Part shown: piece by piece, positions 45,607 through 54,818 of the stretch
Numbering within the stretch: position 1 is the first letter of the stretch
How the letters are laid out: every line of letters begins with the position of its first letter
Origin: Uliginosibacterium gangwonense DSM 18521
GTDB taxonomy: Bacteria; Pseudomonadota; Gammaproteobacteria; Burkholderiales; Rhodocyclaceae
Direction: 5' to 3'
NCBI RefSeq assembly: GCF_000373965.1
Contig: NZ_KB892841.1
Coordinates: 1 to 64,000 of the forward strand
Length of the DNA: 64,000 nt
The notes under the pieces: model-generated
The model's input: the letters and a program-made list of their open reading frames with translations, nothing else
Told to the model about the DNA's origin: nothing
The model's database searches: none
Program-made: the position numbers and the translations under genes

Positions 45607-46515
45607 CTATTGTTTGTCCTGGTTCTTGGACAGGCTCAACACATAGGCGGCCAGCAGGTGAATCTTACGCTCACCGAGCAGGTCCTTGAACGAAGGCATC
45701 TGATTTTGTCGCCCATACGTCACCGTTTCAATGATGGTGGCTTCAGACGAACCATACAACCAGATACGGTCGGTCAGGTTCGGGGCGCCCAAAGCCTGGT
45801 TGCCCTTGCCTTCCGGCCCGTGGCAAGCCACGCAGTTGGTCATGAAGACGGTCTTGCCACGCTCGGCACGCACAGAATCATTAGCCAAACCCGACAAGGA
45901 ACGCACGTAATTGGCCACATCCTTCACGCCATCAGCCCCCAGCACAGGCCCCCAGGCCGGCATGGCACCCTGGCGCCCGCCCGTGATGGTGGTCTTGATG
46001 GTCGCGGGCTGCCCGCCATAGAGCCAGTCGTTATCGGTCAGGTTCGGGAACCCCTTGGCCCCACGCGCATCCGCACCATGGCATTGGGCGCAATAGGTCA
46101 GGAACAGGCGCTGCCCCATGGCTTGTGCCTCGGGATTTGCCGATACGGCCAGCAGATCCTGCTTGAGGTACTTGTCATAGATCGGGTTGAACTGTTCATC
46201 GGCCTTCTTCATCTCTTCCTTATATTGCTCGACTGCAGTCCAGCCGATCTTGCCCGGCAGATGCCCCAGGCCGGGATACAGGAAGAGATAACCGACGGCA
46301 AACACCAAAGCCCCCCAGAACAGGTACATCCACCACCGTGGCAGCGGATTGTTGTACTCCTGCAGATCCTCATCCCAAATATGGTGATGCAGAGTCACCG
46401 GACCGGGCTTCCGCTTGGTCATATTGGAAGCCAGAATCCAGACGCAGAACGCCAGGCTCAGTACAACCAGCCCCAAAACATAGTAATGCCAGAAATCGCT
46501 GACGAAATCGCTCAT
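45607..46515 (-). CDS. ccoP: cbb3-type cytochrome c oxidase subunit III, dihaem CcoP
   Basis: 302 aa. Two transmembrane segments at the N-terminus (about 8-28 and 58-78) and two c-type haem motifs, CAQCH (about residue 145) and CVACH (about 228). Passes electrons from cytochrome c to CcoO/CcoN. Last gene of the ccoNOQP operon. Confidence 0.96.
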   Translation of the reverse strand: MSDFVSDFWHYYVLGLVVLSLAFCVWILASNMTKRKPGPVTLHHHIWDEDLQEYNNPLPRWWMYLFWGALVFAVGYLFLYPGLGHLPGKIGWTAVEQYKEEMKKADEQFNPIYDKYLKQDLLAVSANPEAQAMGQRLFLTYCAQCHGADARGAKGFPNLTDNDWLYGGQPATIKTTITGGRQGAMPAWGPVLGADGVKDVANYVRSLSGLANDSVRAERGKTVFMTNCVACHGPEGKGNQALGAPNLTDRIWLYGSSEATIIETVTYGRQNQMPSFKDLLGERKIHLLAAYVLSLSKNQDKQ

Positions 46516-46521
46516 GATGCG

Positions 46522-46701
46522 TCATCCCTTTTTGTTGAGCGGCGCGCCCTGTTCCGGGCGTGGATCATCTTCGCTGAACGGCAACTGTGCCGCCTCATCA
46601 AACCCCTTACGGGCGCTCTGGCTATATGCCCAGAAAATAATGCCCAGAAAGCAGAGGAAAGACATGGCAGTCACCACCGAATGAAGCATGTTGATGTCCA
46701 T
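46522..46701 (-). CDS. ccoQ: cbb3-type oxidase small subunit CcoQ
   Basis: 59 aa, below common length cut-offs. The start MDINMLHSVVTAMSF and a single transmembrane helix (about 10-27, SFLCFLGIIFWAYS) followed by RKGFDEAAQLPFSEDD match CcoQ/FixQ, which stabilises the oxidase. It sits between ccoO (11 bp) and ccoP (6 bp), exactly where the family is expected. Confidence 0.92.
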   Translation of the reverse strand: MDINMLHSVVTAMSFLCFLGIIFWAYSQSARKGFDEAAQLPFSEDDPRPEQGAPLNKKG

Positions 46702-46712
46702 TCTGGCGCCCC

Positions 46713-47324
46713 CTATTGCGTGTTCTTGATCAAAGTCCCGAGGCCTTGCAGATAGGCGATCAGGGCATCCAACTCGGTCTTGCCTTTGAGCTGCTCACGT
46801 GCACCGGCAATCTCGGCGTCCGTGTAAGGCACACCAACGATACGCAGTGCACGCATCTTGGCTTCGATGTCGTCAGACTTGACAGGGCGATCGAGCCAGA
46901 AGAATGCAGGCATGTTCGATTCCGGCACCACGTCACGCGGATTGAGCAAGTGGGTGCGATGCCACATGTCCGAGTAGCGACCGCCTACACGGGCCAGATC
47001 GGGGCCGATACGGCGGGACCCCCACTGGAAGGGGTGGTCATACACGAATTCGCCTGCCACCGAGTAGTGCCCGTAGCGTTCGGTTTCTGAGCGGAAAGGA
47101 CGGATCATCTGCGAGTGGCACAGATAGCAGCCTTCGCGGATGTAGATATCGCGCCCAACCAGACGCACCGGATCGTAGGGTTTGAGCCCTTCAACCGGTG
47201 TCGTGGTCGACCTTTGGAAGAACAAAGGCACGATTTCCACCAGCCCCCCCACGCTGATCACCAGTAAGGTCAGGATGATGAGCAGCGGGACACTCTTTTC
47301 AATCAATTCATTATTCAGTTTCAT
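46713..47324 (-). CDS. ccoO: cbb3-type cytochrome c oxidase subunit II, monohaem CcoO
   Basis: 203 aa. One N-terminal transmembrane anchor and a single c-haem motif in GCYLCHSQ (about residue 69), with the axial Met in the VPESNMPAF segment. Transfers electrons to CcoN. 11 bp after ccoN. Confidence 0.96.
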   Translation of the reverse strand: MKLNNELIEKSVPLLIILTLLVISVGGLVEIVPLFFQRSTTTPVEGLKPYDPVRLVGRDIYIREGCYLCHSQMIRPFRSETERYGHYSVAGEFVYDHPFQWGSRRIGPDLARVGGRYSDMWHRTHLLNPRDVVPESNMPAFFWLDRPVKSDDIEAKMRALRIVGVPYTDAEIAGAREQLKGKTELDALIAYLQGLGTLIKNTQ

Positions 47325-47335
47325 GCCTCACCCCC

Positions 47336-48757
47336 CTAGTGAGCCGCAGCGACTTCAAGCACTGGTGCATCCACCGGTTTTTCCCCGGCAATCGTGCGTA
47401 TCATGTTGTAGAGCATGATGAACATGCCGCCCAGGAACAGGATGCCCCCTACCAACCGGATTTCCCAGAACGGATAGGAGTTTTTGACTGTTTCAACAAA
47501 GGCGTAGGTCAGCGTGCCATCCGGGTTGATCGCACGTGCCATCATCCCCTGCATCACCCCCGCCACCCACATTGAGGCGATATAGAGCACGATGCCGACG
47601 GTAGCCGTCCAGAAGTGCAAGGTGATCAGGCGCGTGGAATACATCTCCGTCTTGCCGTACATACGTGGCAGCAGGTAGTAGATGGAACCGATGGAGACCA
47701 TCGCCACCCAACCCAAGGCACCCGAGTGCACGTGGCCGATTGTCCAGTCGGTGTAGTGCGAGAGGGCGTTAACCGTCTTGATGGACATCATCGGGCCTTC
47801 AAAGGTCGACATGCCATAGAAGGATAAGGAAGTAACCAGGAACTTCAGGATCGGGTCGGTGCGCAACTTATCCCATGCGCCCGACAGCGTCATGATCCCG
47901 TTGATCATCCCACCCCAGCTCGGTGCCAGCAGAATCAGCGAGAAGGTCATCCCCAGTGATTGAGCCCAATCCGGCAGCGCGGTGTAGTGCAGGTGGTGCG
48001 GACCCGCCCACATGTAGGTAAAGATCAGCGCCCAGAAGTGCACGACCGACAGACGATACGAGTACACCGGGCGCCCGGCCTGCTTGGGCACGAAGTAATA
48101 CATCATCCCCAGGAAGCCGGCGGTCAGGAAGAAGCCCACCGCGTTGTGGCCGTACCACCACTGGATCATCGCGTCCTGCACCCCGGCATAGGCGGAGTAG
48201 GACTTGAACATGCTCACGGGGATGACTGCGGAGTTGACGATGTGCAGGATCGCCACCGCCAGGATGAAGGCGCCGTAGAACCAGTTGGCCACGTAGATGT
48301 GCGGGGTCTTGCGTTTGACGATGGTGCCAAAGAACACCACCGCGTAAGACACCCAGACCACCGCAATGGCGATCTTGATCGGCCACTCCAGTTCTGCGTA
48401 TTCCTTGCCCACCGTGAAGCCCATCGGGAGCGTGATGGCCGCTGCCACGATAATGGCCTGCCAGCCCCAGAAGGTGAATTGCGCCAGCGCCGGAGCAAAA
48501 AGCCGGGTGTGACAGGTGCGCTGCACCACGTAATACGACGTGGCAAACAGGGCACTACCACCAAAGGCGAAAATCACTGCGTTGGTGTGAAGTGGGCGCA
48601 ATCGCCCGAAGTGGAACCACTCTTGAAAGTCTAGTTGGGGCCAGATCAGTTGGGCGGCAATGATGACGCCAACCAACATGCCGACAATACCCCAAACAAC
48701 CGCCATGATCGCGAATTGCCTCACGACCCGATAGTCGTAACTCGCCTGGGATTGCAT
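47336..48757 (-). CDS. ccoN: cbb3-type cytochrome c oxidase catalytic subunit CcoN
   Basis: 473 aa, 12 transmembrane helices. Contains the haem and CuB histidines: HTNAVIF (low-spin haem), [10 protein letters not shown] (CuB, with the family's Tyr further on), [13 protein letters not shown] and [17 protein letters not shown]. High-affinity terminal oxidase for growth at low oxygen. GAGG precedes the ATG. FNR box at 48911-48924. Confidence 0.97.
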   Translation of the reverse strand: MQSQASYDYRVVRQFAIMAVVWGIVGMLVGVIIAAQLIWPQLDFQEWFHFGRLRPLHTNAVIFAFGGSALFATSYYVVQRTCHTRLFAPALAQFTFWGWQAIIVAAAITLPMGFTVGKEYAELEWPIKIAIAVVWVSYAVVFFGTIVKRKTPHIYVANWFYGAFILAVAILHIVNSAVIPVSMFKSYSAYAGVQDAMIQWWYGHNAVGFFLTAGFLGMMYYFVPKQAGRPVYSYRLSVVHFWALIFTYMWAGPHHLHYTALPDWAQSLGMTFSLILLAPSWGGMINGIMTLSGAWDKLRTDPILKFLVTSLSFYGMSTFEGPMMSIKTVNALSHYTDWTIGHVHSGALGWVAMVSIGSIYYLLPRMYGKTEMYSTRLITLHFWTATVGIVLYIASMWVAGVMQGMMARAINPDGTLTYAFVETVKNSYPFWEIRLVGGILFLGGMFIMLYNMIRTIAGEKPVDAPVLEVAAAH

Positions 48758-48910
48758 AAGCTACCTCGTCCTCGGAGAAAATGTGGAACCCACGCAAATC
48801 TGCCGTGAGCAGGTAGCATCTGCTGCGCCACTCCGCTTCACGACCCCCATTATCAGACTTGATCAGCCCTTACAGACCCGTACATCGGGGCACCCGAAAG
48901 TTCGAGGGCA

Positions 48911-48924
48911 TTGACATGCATCAA
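48911..48924 (-). promoter_or_regulatory. FNR box upstream of ccoN
   Basis: On the minus strand TTGATGCATGTCAA, 9 of 10 matches to TTGAT-N4-ATCAA, 154 bp before the ccoN ATG. A weak GATGTA lies 24 bp downstream; another -10-like GATAAT lies further on at 48849-48854. cbb3 operons are FNR/Anr targets in many proteobacteria, which supports the assignment. Confidence 0.65.
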
Positions 48925-48997
48925 GCCAGCATTTGCGCTATCTCAAATGCTACCACAGAGAGTAAGGCTTTATGGTGGGAATCCGGGGCAAGTAGAC

Positions 48998-49023
48998 AAA
49001 AAAAGGGTGCGACAAGCGCACCC
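48998..49023 (-). terminator. strong intrinsic terminator in the ccoS-ccoN gap
   Basis: Minus strand: 7 bp stem GGGTGCG/CGCACCC, loop CTTGT, followed by seven Ts. It can end the candidate sRNA and also any read-through from ccoIS. Confidence 0.88.
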
Positions 49024-49099
49024 CCAACCCCAACAGAGAGACTTAACGACCCGCGCCACAGAAGGGCTTTTAGGTCGGCACCGACGCCAACGTCGGTAT
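48998..49099 (-). ncRNA. candidate FNR-dependent small RNA, about 100 nt
   Basis: Predicted from signals only. A FNR-type promoter (49106-49146) starts transcription near 49099, and an intrinsic terminator ends it near 48998. The RNA would begin with a hairpin CCGACG-ttgg-CGTCGG, carry unpaired C/U-rich stretches (AGCCCTTCT and AAGTCTCTCTG) that could pair with purine-rich ribosome sites, and end in GGGTGCG-cttgt-CGCACCC plus U7, the 3' end typical for Hfq-dependent sRNAs. No reading frame with a ribosome site exists here. FnrS (E. coli) and AniS (Neisseria) are known FNR-induced sRNAs. Not confirmed by expression. Confidence 0.6.
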
Positions 49100-49105
49100 G
49101 AAGCT

Positions 49106-49146
49106 AGTATGCCTGAGCCCAGCCAGCCGGCCTTGATGAAGGTCAA
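49106..49146 (-). promoter_or_regulatory. FNR class II-type promoter of the candidate sRNA
   Basis: FNR box TTGACCTTCATCAA (49133-49146), 9 of 10 consensus matches, then 21 bp, then CATACT (49106-49111) as -10. The box centre falls about 41 bp upstream of the predicted start at 49099, the position used by FNR at class II promoters. It lies 22 bp after the ccoS stop and points toward the terminator at 48998. Confidence 0.62.
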
Positions 49147-49167
49147 TCGCGCTCCACCAAAGTGGTA

Positions 49168-49377
49168 TCAAGCGGGTAAATCGTCCTTTTTGGTCGGTTG
49201 CGGGTGTGCTTCCCCAGGAATCAAAGGGACAGGATCTGCGTCATCAAACAAAACCTTGTAGGCCGGGCCATCCAGATCATCAAACTGACCGCTCTTGACC
49301 GACCACCAGAACACCGCCCCGATCGCAAAAACCAGCACGATGGACAAGGGGATCAGGATGAAAAGGCTACTTTCCAC
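49168..49377 (-). CDS. ccoS: cbb3 oxidase maturation protein CcoS
   Basis: 69 aa from a GTG start at 49377, which overlaps the end of ccoI by 25 bp; GGAG lies 9 bp upstream. One transmembrane helix (SLFILIPLSIVLVFAIGAVFWW split as about 4-25) followed by the CcoS motif SGQFDDLDGPAYKVLFDD. Required for cofactor insertion into cbb3 oxidase. The Pro-rich tail (QPTKKDDLPA) is ordinary. Confidence 0.92.
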   Translation of the reverse strand: MESSLFILIPLSIVLVFAIGAVFWWSVKSGQFDDLDGPAYKVLFDDADPVPLIPGEAHPQPTKKDDLPA

Positions 49378-51863
49378 GATTTGGGCTCCATTCGCGCAAT
49401 TCGCAAGGCATTCAAAACAACCAGCACCGAACTCAGGCCCATCCCCAGCCCGGCCAGCCATGGGGAGACCCACCCGGCCATGGCGGCAGGGATTGCCACC
49501 AGATTGTACGCCAAGGCCCAGAGCAGATTCTGGCGGATGATCCGCATGGTACGCACTGCCACCTCACGTCCCCAGGCCAGACGAGCCAGATCATCGTTGA
49601 GCAAAAGGATGTCCGCCTGATTCCGCGCCAGCTCCGTGCCACCTGCCATGGCGATGGATACATGCGCCTGCGCCAGCACGGGGGCATCGTTGATGCCGTC
49701 GCCCACCATCGCCACCACCTGCCCGCCACGCTGGTAAGCCGCCATTGCGGCCTGCTTGTCCTCCGGCAGTAAACCTGCATGCACATCGCCCACCCCCAAT
49801 GCGCGGGCCACCACCTGGACCGCCGCTTGGGCATCCCCACTCAGAATCGACACCTCGCAATGCGCGGCACGCAAATCCTGCATCAGCCTCGTCGCTTCAG
49901 GGCGCAAGCCATCCCCCAGCACGAAAGCGGCCAGCCACTGGCCCTGGCTGACCAGATACACCTGGGTGGAGGCAGCCGCAGCTCCGCACCACTCAGGCAG
50001 AGGGACTGCGGCAAAGTGCTCGGCAAAGCGCAACTGCCCGATGGCATAGCGTTGCCCGACGACCACCCCTTCTATACCCTGGCCGGGGTAGACCTGCACT
50101 TCACTGGCCGCCCTGGGTTCTGCCACCCGTGCGCAGATGGCCCGCGCAATGAGGTGTTCGGAGTGCACTTCCATCCCTGCCGCCAAGGCCAGCACCGCCT
50201 CCTCATTCTGCCCAGGCGCCAACTTGATACTTTCCAGTTGAAGCTTGCCTGTCGTCAGCGTGCCGGTTTTGTCGAACACAAAATGCCGGGTTCGCGCCAA
50301 GGTCTCGATGGCATGTCCGCGTGTCACCAACAAGCCGCGATGCGCCAGAACATGCGTGGCAACCGTCAGCGACACGGGGGTCGCCAGCGACAAGGCACAG
50401 GGGCAACTGACCACCAGGACCGACACAAAAATCGGCAAGACCTTGCCCGCATCTGCATGCCACCACCAGAGTGCAGTCCCCACCGCAAGCGCCAGCAACA
50501 CCCAGGTGAATCCGTTGGCCACCTTGTCCGCCAAAGCCACCACGCGCGGGCGCTCTTCGGCGGCACGCTCCATCAGGCGGCGAATCGAGGCAAAGCGCGT
50601 GGATTCGCCCGTGCGGCTGGCTTCAATGGTCAGGCTGCCCGCGCCATTCACACTGCCCCCCAGTACCTGGGCACCGGGCTTCTTACCCACCGGCAGGCTC
50701 TCGCCACTGAGCCAGGATTCATCCACCTCGCTCTCTCCGGCCAGCACCACACCATCGACCACAATCACCTCACCGGGGCGCACCAGCACCCGATCCCCCA
50801 CCGCCAGCCTGGAGACCGGTACCTGCTCCTCCACCTCGCCCGAGGCGGACAGGCGACGCGCGAACACGGGCACCAGCCGCCCCAGTGAATCGCCTCCCCT
50901 GGCAGCCCGCTGGCGCGCCAGCATTTCCAGAAAGCGCCCACCAAGCAGAAAGAATACGAACATCGTGACCGAGTCGAAATACACGTCCCCCGTTCCACGC
51001 ACCGTGGACCAGACGCTGGCGAGGAAAGACAACCCGATACCCAGTGCGACCGGGAAATCCATGCCGAAATGCAAGCGCCATAATCCCGCCCAAGCCCGCC
51101 GGAAGAAGGGGGCAGCCGAATACACCATCACCGGCAGGGTCAACACGAGGCTTGCCCAGCGCATGATGCTCTGCACGGTCGCGCTCATTTCGCCCTCGCC
51201 CGCTATGTAGGCGGGATACGCATACATCATCACCTGCATCATCCCGAAGCCTGCCACAAACAGGCGACGCAAAGCCTGCTGCCGTTCTGCCTTGGCAATA
51301 TCTTCAAAACGCCCCGGATCAAAGGGGTAAGCGCGGTACCCAATCGCCGCTACCGCAGCCAGGATGACCGAAAGCTGGATGTCTGCCGCGCGCCAACGCA
51401 CCTTGGCACGATGCGTAGCGTAATTAACCTGCACCGCCACCACGCCCGGCAAGGCGCGCAGGTGACGTTCGTTGAGCCAGACGCAGGCAGCGCAGTTGAT
51501 GCCTTCCAGAATCAGGTCCGCCTCGGACTCCCCCTCGGCCACCGGGCGCACAAAGGTTTGCTGAAAATCCTGATTGTCATACAGGCCGAGGGCGGCGACT
51601 TCGGCCTGAAAATCCTCTACCGCCTTGCTGGGGTAGGATTCACGATGGCGGTAGTAATCCACCAACCCGCCATCAACAATGGCCTGACATACAGCCTGGC
51701 AGCCCATGCAGCACATCGGCTGCGCCTGCCCATCAATCTTGACGCTTAGCGCCACGCCCAGAGCAATCGCCTGCCCACAATGGAAGCAGCGCGGCTGCAC
51801 CTTCTCACGCTCCGTTGCTGATGAACCAAGATTCGACACTGCCGCACCCTGCCCGAAAACCAT
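49353..51863 (-). CDS. ccoI: copper-exporting P1B-type ATPase CcoI/FixI
   Basis: 836 aa from the ATG at 51863; downstream GTGs could also start it. An N-terminal Cys-rich segment (CFHCG, CCMGC) precedes an HMA domain with GINCAAC, then eight transmembrane helices, CPC in VVSCPCALS, the phosphorylation motif DKTGTLT, and GDGINDAP. CcoI supplies copper for the CuB site of cbb3 oxidase via the periplasm. The neighbour ccoS overlaps its end. Confidence 0.95.
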   Translation of the reverse strand: MVFGQGAAVSNLGSSATEREKVQPRCFHCGQAIALGVALSVKIDGQAQPMCCMGCQAVCQAIVDGGLVDYYRHRESYPSKAVEDFQAEVAALGLYDNQDFQQTFVRPVAEGESEADLILEGINCAACVWLNERHLRALPGVVAVQVNYATHRAKVRWRAADIQLSVILAAVAAIGYRAYPFDPGRFEDIAKAERQQALRRLFVAGFGMMQVMMYAYPAYIAGEGEMSATVQSIMRWASLVLTLPVMVYSAAPFFRRAWAGLWRLHFGMDFPVALGIGLSFLASVWSTVRGTGDVYFDSVTMFVFFLLGGRFLEMLARQRAARGGDSLGRLVPVFARRLSASGEVEEQVPVSRLAVGDRVLVRPGEVIVVDGVVLAGESEVDESWLSGESLPVGKKPGAQVLGGSVNGAGSLTIEASRTGESTRFASIRRLMERAAEERPRVVALADKVANGFTWVLLALAVGTALWWWHADAGKVLPIFVSVLVVSCPCALSLATPVSLTVATHVLAHRGLLVTRGHAIETLARTRHFVFDKTGTLTTGKLQLESIKLAPGQNEEAVLALAAGMEVHSEHLIARAICARVAEPRAASEVQVYPGQGIEGVVVGQRYAIGQLRFAEHFAAVPLPEWCGAAAASTQVYLVSQGQWLAAFVLGDGLRPEATRLMQDLRAAHCEVSILSGDAQAAVQVVARALGVGDVHAGLLPEDKQAAMAAYQRGGQVVAMVGDGINDAPVLAQAHVSIAMAGGTELARNQADILLLNDDLARLAWGREVAVRTMRIIRQNLLWALAYNLVAIPAAMAGWVSPWLAGLGMGLSSVLVVLNALRIARMEPKSWKVAFSS

Positions 51864-51875
51864 GCCAAGGCCGCC

Positions 51876-51903
51876 ACTATAGCCGGATGCCACCACAAAA
51901 CAA
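51876..51903 (-). promoter_or_regulatory. possible sigma-70 promoter of ccoIS
   Basis: Minus strand TTGTTT (51898-51903), 16 bp, TATAGT (51876-51881). The start point near 51869 would leave only about six bases before the ATG at 51863, so either the mRNA is nearly leaderless or a later GTG start is used. Confidence 0.5.
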
Positions 51904-51929
51904 AAAAGGCCACCCCTAATGAGGCGGCC
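51902..51929 (-). terminator. intrinsic terminator of tRNA-Thr
   Basis: Minus strand GGCCGCCTC-atta-GGGGTGGCC (9 bp stem with two G-U pairs) followed by six Ts, 15 bp after the tRNA CCA end. Confidence 0.88.
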
Positions 51930-51943
51930 CTTTCTGATGCAAC

Positions 51944-52019
<76 letters not shown>

Positions 52020-52030
52020 GTGGGAGGCGG

Positions 52031-52059
52031 ACTATACCGCAGTTTCTGGCCCGACTCAA
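52031..52059 (-). promoter_or_regulatory. sigma-70 promoter of tRNA-Thr
   Basis: Minus strand TTGAGT (52054-52059), 17 bp, TATAGT (52031-52036), followed by a GC-rich discriminator CCGCCTCCC, typical for stable RNA promoters. Confidence 0.8.
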
Positions 52060-52299
52060 GGGTCTGCGGCGGCTCCCAAACAAAATTCGTGATAAAAAAA
52101 CGCCGCCTGAAGTATCCTCTACACAAATAGCCGGTAAAACGCTCTTGTACCGCTTGTCTCATGGCTTGCCCGCCACAAGGTTATTGCAGAATGGGTAGTC
52201 ATGCTGCATGCTTGACGATTGGGGGCAGCAGGCACCAGCGGCGCACAAACACCGAGGCACAGCGTCATCACAAATTGATCGCAATTGGGAGGGTTTGAA

Positions 52300-53097
52300 G
52301 TGGAAGAACAACATAAGAACCCCTATGCACCACCCGAAGCCAACGTGGGGGATGCACATCTGGATACGGGGACGGGGTCTTTCATTCCCGGTGGCCGGGT
52401 AGTCCCTGCCGGGCATGGCATGGAGTGGATCAGCGCAGCATGGCGTTTGTTTGCGAGCGCGCCTTTGGCCTGGGTGGGGATGTTTGTTGTCTTCGCCCTG
52501 ATCTGGATCGTGATCTCGATCATTCCTATTGTTAACATGATTGCCAGCCTTTTGCTGCCCATGTTCATGGGGGGCTTGATGATTGCAGCTGACAACCATT
52601 TCAATAAAGGGGACGCGCAATTTAGCGACCTGTTCGCAGGCTTTGAACGCTACAGCTCCCCCCTGATCGTGTTGGGCGCGCTGTTTCTGGCGTTCTCCTT
52701 CGCCTGCCTTTTGCCGATCATTGTGATTGCGATTTTTGGGGGCATTGGCGGTGCGATCCTGGCAGGCACCGGTTTTCAAGGGGCCATGGGTGGCATCTTT
52801 GTATCCATCGCCATCGCGGTCATCGTCGTGCTTGCCCTGATGTTCTGCCTGTACGCATCGCTTTGGTTTGCCCCGGCATTGGTGGTTTTGCAGCATGTGC
52901 GCCCCCTGGACGCGATGAAGATGAGTTTTTCCGCCTGCATGCGCAACTGGGCGTCCGGGCTGGTGTTCAGCCTGATGGCCTTTTTGCTGATGATTCTGTC
53001 TCTCTTGCCACTCGGATTGGGCTTGTTTGTGTTCGCGCCGGTGATGTATATCACCATGTATACAGGCTATCGTGACATTTTCATCCAGGAAGAATGA
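52300..53097 (+). CDS. BPSS1780-type multi-pass membrane protein
   Basis: 265 aa from a GTG start with GGGAGGG 6 bp upstream. Soluble N-terminus NPYAPPEANV (a pattern common in this group), then about six hydrophobic segments (FVVFALIWIVISIIPIV; LLPIIVIAIFGGIGG and others). The family has no assigned function. It stands first before the RDD/SpoIIM/MoxR set, 48 bp upstream of the RDD gene, and may be its first gene. Confidence 0.78.
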   Translation: MEEQHKNPYAPPEANVGDAHLDTGTGSFIPGGRVVPAGHGMEWISAAWRLFASAPLAWVGMFVVFALIWIVISIIPIVNMIASLLLPMFMGGLMIAADNHFNKGDAQFSDLFAGFERYSSPLIVLGALFLAFSFACLLPIIVIAIFGGIGGAILAGTGFQGAMGGIFVSIAIAVIVVLALMFCLYASLWFAPALVVLQHVRPLDAMKMSFSACMRNWASGLVFSLMAFLLMILSLLPLGLGLFVFAPVMYITMYTGYRDIFIQEE

Positions 53098-53145
53098 TTT
53101 CACCCCATTTACGACGGTGGCACCTGATGGTGTGGCCGCACTTTT

Positions 53146-53832
53146 ATGCTTGATACGGTTCGCTCTGTCACCACCCCGGAACTCATCGAAGTCCAGCTCC
53201 ACCCGGCCGGTCTGCTACCGCGCTCGCTGGCGTGGCTGGTGGATGCGGGTATCCGCCTGGGGATCATCATCATGGCCAGCCAGATCCTGCTCATCCTGGG
53301 GAATTTTGGGCAGGGCATCCTGTTGCTGCTGTATTTCGGGCTGGAGTGGTTCTACCCGGTGCTGTTTGAGGTGCTGGGTTCAGGCGCCAGCCCTGGCAAG
53401 CGGGCACTCGGGCTTACAGTCGTCAATGCAGACGGCACGCCCGTGGGCTGGGGGCCTTCGCTGACCCGCAACCTGCTGCGCACGGCGGATTTCCTGCCCT
53501 TCCTGTACGCCATCGGCATCATCTCGATATTGTTTGACAAGGAATTCCGCCGCCTGGGCGATATCGTAGGGGGCACGCTGGTGATCTACCGTGACCCGAC
53601 CGGCAAACTCCCTGCCATCGCCCAACTGGACCCCATTGCCCCCAACCTGCCGCTGGATCGGGCCACGCAACGCGCCCTGGTGGCCTACGCAGAGCGCGCT
53701 GCGCTACTCACCACCGCCCGCCTGGAAGAGCTTGCCAGTCTGGTGCCCCACCTCGCCCGTAGCGAATCCGGCCCGCAAGGCATGGCCCGCCTGATCGGGC
53801 TGGCCAATTACCTGATTGGGCGGCGGACATGA
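53146..53832 (+). CDS. RDD family membrane protein
   Basis: 228 aa. The RDD motif residues are R-x-LAWLVDAGIR (about 26-37), GASPGKRALGLTVV with the conserved Arg, and DKEFRRLGDIVGGTLV. Three transmembrane segments, then a C-terminal soluble region of about 70 residues. RDD genes often sit in MoxR clusters. Its stop overlaps the next start (ATGA). Confidence 0.85.
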   Translation: MLDTVRSVTTPELIEVQLHPAGLLPRSLAWLVDAGIRLGIIIMASQILLILGNFGQGILLLLYFGLEWFYPVLFEVLGSGASPGKRALGLTVVNADGTPVGWGPSLTRNLLRTADFLPFLYAIGIISILFDKEFRRLGDIVGGTLVIYRDPTGKLPAIAQLDPIAPNLPLDRATQRALVAYAERAALLTTARLEELASLVPHLARSESGPQGMARLIGLANYLIGRRT

Positions 53833-54818
53833 AGCAGGAACTCTTCGAGCAGTTGCACAACGCAGAGTGGAAGTTGTTTGAAACCTGGCTGGCGACATCC
53901 CCCACCCGGAAGAAACGCAAAAAGGATGCGCCCCCGCCACCGCCCAGTTTCCCTGCGGCCGAATTGCCACACCGCTATCGCATGCTCTGCCAGCATCTGG
54001 CGCTGGCGCGTGACCGGGACTACTCGCTGGCCCTGGTCGCCTATCTGCACCGCTTGGTGCAGGCCGGACACGACCGGCTCTACGGGGTGCCCGCAGGGTT
54101 TGCCATGCGTGCCCTGCGCTACGCGGCCGGGGGCTTTGCGGCGGATGTGCGGGCCAACCGTTGGTGGGTGCTGGCTGCCACGCTTTTGCTGTTTGGCCCG
54201 GCTTTACTCATGATGGTAGCCATCCGCTATCAGCCTGATCTGGCGTATCTGGTCGTCAGCCCTGAACAGGTGGCGCACTTTGAGGCCATGTACAACCACA
54301 CGGGTGACACCATCGTGGCGCGGGAGGCTTCGACCGATGTGGCCATGTTCGGCTTCTACATCTTCAACAACGTCAGCATCTCATTCCGCTGTTTTGCCGG
54401 GGGGATTACCGCCGGACTGATGTCGGCCTTTGCCTTGATCTTCAACGGCCTGTTGTTCGGGGTGGTGGAATCCCGTCTGGCACTGGCCGGACTAGGGCAC
54501 AATTTCTATTCCTTTGTGATCGGGCATGCGGGCTTCGAGTTGGGGGCAATCACCCTCTCCGGCGCGGCAGGCCTGCGCCTTGGCATGGCCGTGGTGGTGC
54601 CAGGACGGCGTACCCGGCGCGAGGCGTTGCGCGAGACAGCCTCTTCGCTGATCGGCATGGTGTGCGGGCTGGCAGCGATGCTGGTGATCGCCGCACTGAT
54701 CGAAGCCTTTTGGTCGCCCTTGCGACTGGACTACACCCTTAAGCTCATCGTGGGTTCCATACTCTGCCTGATGCCCATAGCGTATTTCATCTTCGCGGGG
54801 AGGGATCATGGAGCTTGA
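53829..54818 (+). CDS. SpoIIM-family membrane protein (stage II sporulation protein M-like)
   Basis: 329 aa. A cytoplasmic helical N-terminal region (about 1-110) precedes five to six transmembrane helices. FYIFNNVSISFRCFAGGITAGL and the HAGFELGAITLSGAAGLRLG segment are typical for the SpoIIM family outside sporulating bacteria. Despite the name no sporulation role is expected here. Overlaps the RDD gene by 4 bp and the next gene by 11 bp. Confidence 0.85.
   Translation: MKQELFEQLHNAEWKLFETWLATSPTRKKRKKDAPPPPPSFPAAELPHRYRMLCQHLALARDRDYSLALVAYLHRLVQAGHDRLYGVPAGFAMRALRYAAGGFAADVRANRWWVLAATLLLFGPALLMMVAIRYQPDLAYLVVSPEQVAHFEAMYNHTGDTIVAREASTDVAMFGFYIFNNVSISFRCFAGGITAGLMSAFALIFNGLLFGVVESRLALAGLGHNFYSFVIGHAGFELGAITLSGAAGLRLGMAVVVPGRRTRREALRETASSLIGMVCGLAAMLVIAALIEAFWSPLRLDYTLKLIVGSILCLMPIAYFIFAGRDHGA

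Noticed and set aside
49779..50888. 369-codon plus-strand frame opposite ccoI
   Set aside because: Antisense shadow without domain or ribosome site; all P-type ATPase motifs are on the minus strand.
53829..54818. Sporulation function for the SpoIIM-like gene
   Set aside because: The family is widespread in non-sporulating bacteria, and no other sporulation gene is present.
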